From: Planctomicrobium piriforme
Lineage (GTDB): Bacteria > Planctomycetota > Planctomycetia > Pirellulales > UBA1268
Assembly (NCBI GenBank): GCA_945861585.1
Contig: CAMAVC010000010.1
Coordinates: 1-56,832 of the forward strand
DNA length: 56,832 nucleotides
Direction: 5' to 3'
A program made the position numbers and the translations under genes. Below are positions 51,844 through 56,832 of this stretch, piece after piece (within the stretch, counting starts at the first letter, position 1; every line of letters starts with the position of its first letter). The notes under the pieces are model-generated. The model worked only from the letters and a program-made list of their open reading frames with translations. It was not told the origin of the DNA and ran no database searches.

Positions 51844-53088
51844 GTGGCAGACCTCGTGTTCGCGTTCGACGCGGCGCTCGATCGACCGATTCCCGTTCCG
51901 AAAAACGCCCCGGAAGCAGTGGCGGAAGCGGTCGCCGACGCGCCGTTCGCAGCCTTCCGCGCCGCGGTGGCGGCGGCCCGGCAGACACGCGCGGCGGGGC
52001 TCGTGCTCTTCGGCAACACGCTCGACCCCGTGCGGGCCAGCCCTGCGCAGGCGGCGGCCGTGCGTGACCAGATCGTGGCCCTCGCGGCCGACGGCTGCCG
52101 CACGGTGTGGGTGGCCGACGAACCGGCCGACGTGGCCAACGTCGCCCGCGCGCTCGCCGAACCGGCCGGCCTCGCCTTCGTCACGCCAGTGTCTCCGCTC
52201 CGGCTCGACCTGCGCGGGCTCGCGCTCGAAATCTGCTCGGCCCGTGGCCACGCCCATGCCGCGAGCCACATGCCACCGTCGTTCGCCTCGGCGCATTCCT
52301 CGCTTCTGCCCGCCCAGCGCCGGATCGTGCTCGGCTGGGACGACGCCTGGACCTCGCTTCACGGCGAGCCGACGGTGTCTCACGGCCTGCCCTCGCCACT
52401 GCCCGTCGGCGCGTGGGGCCAGCATGGCACGCTCTTCGTGTGGGGCTCGCGGCGGCTGCAGCCCGTGCCGCCGGGCGTGCACCACGTGCCTCCGCTGCAG
52501 GCCCGCAGCGATCGCGAGGCCGCGGCGGGCGCCTGCGTCGCCGTCACGCTCACCCAGCCGCTGCCGACCGGGGCCACGTTCGCCGCGCCGCCCCACACAC
52601 TGACCGACCCGCGGTCGGAATGGCGCGGCGACTGGAAGGAGGTGCCGACGCACCACGTCGCCTGGCGCACGATCTCGATCACGTCGCTCTCGGGCGACGA
52701 CGAAGATCTCGCCACCACCATCTGGTCGGCCTTGGAGGGAATGTCGATCGACGCCCGTGCGCCGCTCCAGATCGTGCGCTGTGCGATCGACTGCGGCGGC
52801 AGCATCACGCGGCGCGTGCACGTGGCGGAGATCAACGCCGAGACGATGGCCCGCGTGCGCGAACTCTACGACCCGCGCACGTTTCGCGCGTGGTGCCACG
52901 ACATCGAGGCAGACCGCGGCGAGGCGCCCGACGCGCTGGTGCGCAACGCCTCGGCCGCCAAGGCCGGCGGCGCGGCGTCGTTCGCAGCCGGCGTCGCCGA
53001 ACTGGTGCTCGACATGGAAGGGCAGGAGGCCTCCGCGGTGCCGCGGGAAGCAGGCTGGCTCGCGCTCGAACTGCTGGAGTCGACATGA
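51844..53088 (+). CDS. SbcD/YhaO-like protein lacking metal-binding residues (predicted pseudo-nuclease)
   Basis: A 414-residue protein whose order follows the YhaO/SbcD (Mre11-like) phosphoesterases: DLVFAFDAALDRP stands where the family has a D-x-H box, GLVLFGNTLDP where it has G-D-x-x-D, TVWVADEPADV where it has GNH-D/E, and RRIVLGWDDAWTSLHG where a later His motif lies. In each the key His or Asp is replaced, so metal-dependent nuclease activity is unlikely. The chosen GTG start has a strong ribosome binding site. The stop overlaps the YhaN-like gene by ATGA, the usual pairing for this complex. The assignment rests on gene pairing and pattern, not alignment. Confidence 0.65.
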   Translation: MADLVFAFDAALDRPIPVPKNAPEAVAEAVADAPFAAFRAAVAAARQTRAAGLVLFGNTLDPVRASPAQAAAVRDQIVALAADGCRTVWVADEPADVANVARALAEPAGLAFVTPVSPLRLDLRGLALEICSARGHAHAASHMPPSFASAHSSLLPAQRRIVLGWDDAWTSLHGEPTVSHGLPSPLPVGAWGQHGTLFVWGSRRLQPVPPGVHHVPPLQARSDREAAAGACVAVTLTQPLPTGATFAAPPHTLTDPRSEWRGDWKEVPTHHVAWRTISITSLSGDDEDLATTIWSALEGMSIDARAPLQIVRCAIDCGGSITRRVHVAEINAETMARVRELYDPRTFRAWCHDIEADRGEAPDALVRNASAAKAGGAASFAAGVAELVLDMEGQEASAVPREAGWLALELLEST

Positions 53089-56000
53089 TCATCGAACGCA
53101 TCGAAATCGACCGTTTCGGCGGGCTGGGCAACGTCACGATCGACGGCCTCGGCAACGGCATCGAGGTGCTGCACGGCACGAACGAGACGGGCAAGACCTC
53201 GTTGCTCGAGTTCGTGCGCGGCGTGTTCTTCGGATTCGGCAGCCTGTTTCGCCGCGGCGTGCTCGACCCAAACCGTCCCTGTGGCGGCCGGCTGATTGCT
53301 CGCGCGGGCCTCGATGGCCGGCAGATCGCGATCGAACGCCGCCACGAAGGGCCGCACCTCGAGCGGCTCACGGCGACGAGCTATGCCGTGGAAGACTCGC
53401 TGCCGCTGGCCGACGCCATGAGCGTGCTCGACGCGGATGGCTCGTCGGCGGCCCCGCTGTTTCTGCGGGACTTCACCGGCGAGATCGATGAACGGACCTT
53501 CACGGCCGTGATGGCATTCGGGCTCGACGAGCTCCACGAACTGCGCACGCTCGACGCCGACGGCTGCGGCAGCCGGCTCTATGAACTCGCCAGCGGGCTC
53601 GACCGCTCGAAGGTGGCGCTCGTGCTCACCAACCTGCGGTCGGCCGTCGAGCGGCTCGACTCGAACGACCCCGAAGTGTCGCCGGTCGAAGCGCTCCGCC
53701 AGCGGCGCACGGCCGCCCACGCCCGGCTCGCGGCGATGAACGCCCCCGCGCTCGAGGCCGGGGGCCTGGCCCTCGAACTCGCCCGCCTCGAAGCCGACGT
53801 CACCGCCTGCGAAGCCCGCGCGGAGCGCGCCCTCGTCGACGAGGAGAAGATCCGCGCCCTCCTGCCGCTCGCTCCGCTGCATGCCGAGCGGGTGCGGTCG
53901 GCCGCGGTGCTCGCCGAGCTCGAGGCGACCCCCGCGATCCACGCCGATTACGATGCGTGGGAGCTGGCGTCGAAGCACCGCGATCACCTCGCCCGGCTGG
54001 CCCGCAAGCGGAAGCGCGTGCGGAGCCGCCTCGCCAAGGATCTCGCGGCACTCGCCGCCGACACGGTCGTGCGCAAGAAGCGGGCCACGATCGTCGGCGT
54101 GTGTGACGAGCAGCCGCGGCTCGAACGGCTCACGACGGATCTCGCGCGGGCCGAGTCGGCCGCGCGGCAGTCGGCCCGACGGTTTGGCGAGGCGCTCGGC
54201 GCCGCCGGGCTCGTGCGGCTCATCGCCCCCGACCGCGCCCTCGGCCAGTCGCCCGAGTCGCTGGCGGAGTCGCCGCTGCCGGTTGGTCTCACGCAGTCTT
54301 TCGGGCCGCTCAAGGCACGGGGCCGCGACTACCGCGCTGCGACTGCGGCATTGAAAGCGGCGCGGCGCCACGTGACCGACGTGCAGGGCAGCCTCGACAC
54401 CACGAAGGGCTCGATCGCCGCGGCCGGCTCCGGCCTCGGCCTGCCGATCGCCGCCGCCATCGAAGAGGCGAGCGGCCGCGTGGCCCTCTACCGCAACCGG
54501 CTCGTGGCCGGCGAGCAGCTCGCGGAGCTCGACAAGGCGCTCGCCCGCATCGACCGCGAAGTGGCCGCGAGCCGCGAAGCCCAGCTCCTCCCGGTCGGCT
54601 GGCTGATCGGGCTCGGCGCCGTGTTCGTGCTCGGCGCCGGCATGCTGCTCTCGGGGCTGCTCCTGCCCGCGGCCGTCACCGGCTCGCTCGCCTACGCGCT
54701 CGCGGCGCTCGGCCTCGCCGGCACGGGCCTGGCGAGCGTGGCCACCTGGTCGCTCGATCGCTCCGCCTCGAGCCGGTTCGACGCGGCCCGGCAGCAGCAC
54801 GAGATGGTCCACAAGCAGCGGACCGACCTGCTCGCTCAGTGTGCCGGGCTCGACAAACGGATCGACACCGGCCGCCTGACGGCCGAGCGGCTGCCGGGCG
54901 AGATCAGCGCGTCGCTCGAGCGGCGGGCCGCGCTCGCCCAGGCGGAGGTCGAGCGGCTCGAGGAACTGGCCGGCCGCGAGGGTTCGCTCCACGTGCTCGC
55001 CGACCGGGTGACGGTGGCCGAGCAGGCCCTCGCCCAGGCGGTCGCCCATCGGGCCGCCGCCCGCAGCCGTTGGAGGCGCTCGCTCGAACAGCGTGGCCTG
55101 CCCACGACGCTCACCACGAGCGACGTCCGCGCCATCGCCCGCCACCGCCACACGCTCGTGAGCCTCGACGACGAGCGCCGCCGCGCGTCCGACGAGGCTC
55201 GCCTGCGGCGCGAGGAACTGGCCGCCCTTGGCCACCGGATCGAGGCGGTGATGGTGGAGTGCGACATGCTGCCCGAGGGCAGCCCGCTCGAGCAGCTCGA
55301 ACAGCTCCGCGACCGGCTCGACCGCGAAGCCGCCGCCCACGTCACACGCGGCCGCCTGCAGCGCAAGCTGATCAAGGCCCGCGAGCACCATCGGGCCGCC
55401 CTGCGCCGCGTGACGCTCGCGGAGAAACGGGTGCACGAAATCATCGCCCGCTGGGGCGTCGCCACGGAGCCCGAGTTTCTCGCCCGCGTGGACCGCCGGC
55501 CGCTCATCGACGACGCCCGCCGCCTGAGCCAGGCCGCCGAGGCCGCCTGGCTCGACGCCCGCCGTCGCGTTCCCCACGCCGAGGAGTTCGCCGCCTGGTT
55601 CGCATCGGCCGGGGCCGTCTCGCTCGACCAGCGTCTGGCCGAGGCGCATGCCGCGGCCGTGGAGGCCGCCGAGGCGGCCTCACGCGCAGCCGACCGCCGC
55701 CGCGCGGCCGCAGCCCGCGTGGAATCGGCCTCGCGCGACCGTTCGACAGAGGGCGTGCAGCTCGAGATCGCCGAAATCGAACAGGAGCTCGAAGGGCACC
55801 TGCACCGCCGCCGGCTGCTCGAGAAAGCCGCGTTTCTCCTCGAAGAGACCCGGGCTTCGTTCGCCCGCGACCACCAGCCGGCCGTTTTGCGCGAGGCCTC
55901 GCGCTGGCTCACGCGGCTCACCGAGGGCCACTACACGTCGATCACCACCTCGATTCACGAAGCCCGCCTCGAGGTGCACGACTCCGAAGGCCTGCCCTGG

Positions 56001-56507
56001 AGTCCCGACCGGCTCAGCCGCGGCACCCGCGAGCAGGTCTTCCTCGCCCTCCGGCTGGCCCTCGTGCGCGATCTCGAACGGCACGGCGTGCGGCTGCCCG
56101 TGGTGATCGACGACGCGCTCGTGAACTTCGACGACGCCCGAGCCCGGGCCGCGGCCCGCGTGCTCGTGGAATTCGTCGCCGACGAACCGGGCGAACGGCA
56201 GATGCTCGTGCTCACCTGCCACGCCCACGTCGCCACAATCTTCACCGACGCCGGCGCCCACGTCCGCTCGCTCAGCGACCCCTCCGCCCCGTGGCAACGG
56301 ACGCGCGAGCGCCCACCCCGCATCGCGGCGGCCGACCGCGGGCCCGCCCCGAAGCCGCGGCCGAAGCCCGCCCCGGCGCCACAGCCGGTACCTGAACCTC
56401 GCGTCGAGCCCACCGGCGAGCCGACGTGGGAAGCCGAGCAATTCTTCTTCGGCTCGAGCCCACGTCAGGAAGCCCCGCGATCACGCCCGCGCCGCCGCCG
56501 GAAGTAG
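53085..56507 (+). CDS. YhaN-like AAA ATPase (Rad50/SbcC type) with central membrane segments
   Basis: An 1140-residue ATPase of the SMC/Rad50 superfamily. Walker A is GTNETGKTS (residues 31-39); long coiled coils follow. Around residues 502-557 two hydrophobic segments (WLIGLGAVFVLGAGMLLSGL and SLAYALAALGLAGTGLASVA) interrupt the coils, as in YhaN proteins, and suggest membrane attachment. The signature LSRGTREQVFLALRLAL is near 975 and Walker B VVIDDALVNFDD near 1005. The last 80 residues are a Pro/Lys-rich, probably disordered tail ending RRRRK. It overlaps the YhaO-like gene by ATGA and probably forms a complex with its product, perhaps on DNA near the membrane. Confidence 0.85.
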   Translation: MIIERIEIDRFGGLGNVTIDGLGNGIEVLHGTNETGKTSLLEFVRGVFFGFGSLFRRGVLDPNRPCGGRLIARAGLDGRQIAIERRHEGPHLERLTATSYAVEDSLPLADAMSVLDADGSSAAPLFLRDFTGEIDERTFTAVMAFGLDELHELRTLDADGCGSRLYELASGLDRSKVALVLTNLRSAVERLDSNDPEVSPVEALRQRRTAAHARLAAMNAPALEAGGLALELARLEADVTACEARAERALVDEEKIRALLPLAPLHAERVRSAAVLAELEATPAIHADYDAWELASKHRDHLARLARKRKRVRSRLAKDLAALAADTVVRKKRATIVGVCDEQPRLERLTTDLARAESAARQSARRFGEALGAAGLVRLIAPDRALGQSPESLAESPLPVGLTQSFGPLKARGRDYRAATAALKAARRHVTDVQGSLDTTKGSIAAAGSGLGLPIAAAIEEASGRVALYRNRLVAGEQLAELDKALARIDREVAASREAQLLPVGWLIGLGAVFVLGAGMLLSGLLLPAAVTGSLAYALAALGLAGTGLASVATWSLDRSASSRFDAARQQHEMVHKQRTDLLAQCAGLDKRIDTGRLTAERLPGEISASLERRAALAQAEVERLEELAGREGSLHVLADRVTVAEQALAQAVAHRAAARSRWRRSLEQRGLPTTLTTSDVRAIARHRHTLVSLDDERRRASDEARLRREELAALGHRIEAVMVECDMLPEGSPLEQLEQLRDRLDREAAAHVTRGRLQRKLIKAREHHRAALRRVTLAEKRVHEIIARWGVATEPEFLARVDRRPLIDDARRLSQAAEAAWLDARRRVPHAEEFAAWFASAGAVSLDQRLAEAHAAAVEAAEAASRAADRRRAAAARVESASRDRSTEGVQLEIAEIEQELEGHLHRRRLLEKAAFLLEETRASFARDHQPAVLREASRWLTRLTEGHYTSITTSIHEARLEVHDSEGLPWSPDRLSRGTREQVFLALRLALVRDLERHGVRLPVVIDDALVNFDDARARAAARVLVEFVADEPGERQMLVLTCHAHVATIFTDAGAHVRSLSDPSAPWQRTRERPPRIAAADRGPAPKPRPKPAPAPQPVPEPRVEPTGEPTWEAEQFFFGSSPRQEAPRSRPRRRRK

Positions 56508-56540
56508 CGAAGCAGCAGTTCGTAGGTCTTCTGACGCGAC

Positions 56541-56832
56541 GCCGACTCAGGGTTACCCCGTACCGTCTCGCCGGACGTTCGTCTCGTTGGAAGCGCGCCG
56601 GCTTCGGGCTCCCCATATCCCGCTCGCCGGACGTTCGCCTTCGCCCTCCAGGCTACGGCTCACTCGGATTTGCCTGCGCTGCGCCATCCATGGCTCCGCT
56701 GGTCAAATACGCCGGCGAGCGGGACCCGGGGAGCCCGAAGCCTCCTCCACTGGAACGGGGAGGCGAGGGGTTACCCCTGCCGTTGAGACGGCGTATGTGA
56801 CCAGCGCAGGCAGGAAGCCGGAGCGCAGGCAC
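56541..56832. repeat. Composite foldback repeat element, truncated by window end (site H)
   Basis: Starts 34 bp after the YhaN-like stop. Left arm 56541 to about 56750: GGTTACCCCGTACCGTCTCG, CCGGACGTTCG, then GCGCCGGCTTCGGGCTCCCC, CTCACTCGGATTTGCCTGCG, GGTCAAATACGCCGGC and GAGCCCGAAGCCTCC. A short spacer leads to the right arm from 56760 (GGCGAGGGGTTACCCCTGCC, GTGACCAGCGCAGGCAGGAA), cut off at the window end. No centre module is present. No palindrome lies before the left arm. Confidence 0.85.

Noticed and set aside
51844-53088. Active SbcD/Mre11-type nuclease
   Set aside because: The positions where metal-binding His and Asp are expected have other residues in every motif that I could place.
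1-56832. Window as a circular molecule because both ends carry the same repeat
   Set aside because: The repeat also occurs at several inner sites, so shared ends mean only that copies lie at both boundaries. Gene content is chromosomal.

Overview
This 56.8 kb, GC-rich window looks like chromosomal DNA of a planctomycete, probably a Pirellulales-like lineage. That assignment is inferred from gene content: a prepilin-type DUF1559 protein with the H-x9-DG motif, a PEP-CTERM protein, a small lipoprotein following the DUF1559 gene, a DUF1571 protein, a XylR-like regulator, very large envelope proteins and extensive intergenic repeats. I saw no tRNA, rRNA, CRISPR array, transposase or phage gene.

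Layout. 1-340: repeat arm and palindrome beyond the 3' end of yidC. 0.3-3.5 kb (minus): calcineurin-type phosphoesterase, then yidC carrying a PDZ insertion. 3.6-7.8 kb (plus): tsaB and pyruvate carboxylase, followed by a frameshifted remnant of a secreted LamG-domain gene. 8.4-12.9 kb (plus): exported six-hairpin-type glycosidase, PEP-CTERM protein, DUF1559 protein, lipoprotein. 12.9-15.4 kb (minus): mpg, exported msrA, XylR-like regulator. 15.5-17.3 kb (plus): ychF and a short formyltransferase. 17.3-22.7 kb (minus): tetR, membrane-fusion protein and RND pump, one efflux operon. 22.9-25.8 kb: FAD amine oxidase and aldehyde dehydrogenase. 25.8-33.0 kb (minus): queA, NUDIX, nifS-like, a repeat element, then iscA, cobL (cbiE-cbiT), bshB1-like, a small membrane protein and a renalase-like oxidase, most of them with overlapping stops and starts. 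33.1-34.6 kb (plus): rsmH and a LysM membrane protein. 35.0-36.0 kb: DUF1571 protein. 36.3-38.7 kb (plus): MBL hydrolase, plsC-like and cdsA-like phospholipid genes. 38.7-39.6 kb: gluzincin-like protein. 40.4-50.3 kb (minus): inositol-monophosphatase-like protein and two giant envelope proteins. 50.4-51.1 kb: orphan protein. 51.8-56.5 kb (plus): a SbcD/YhaO-like protein lacking its metal ligands and a YhaN-like ATPase with membrane segments.

Three things stand out. First, a dispersed intergenic repeat family has two arms that are reverse complements of each other, a variable centre and a short companion palindrome. Every site begins or ends just beyond a stop codon, two genes take their TAG stop from the repeat, and one 67-bp centre occurs in opposite orientation at two sites at 66/67 identity. 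Second, the two giant proteins appear to be built from three related modules, with a second signal-peptide-like segment inside the larger one. Third, the YhaO/YhaN-like pair seems to couple a nuclease-dead partner to a membrane-anchored Rad50-like ATPase.

Gene functions rest on motifs read by eye; no database search was run. Distances, repeat boundaries and starts were read from the sequence; residue positions inside long proteins are approximate.
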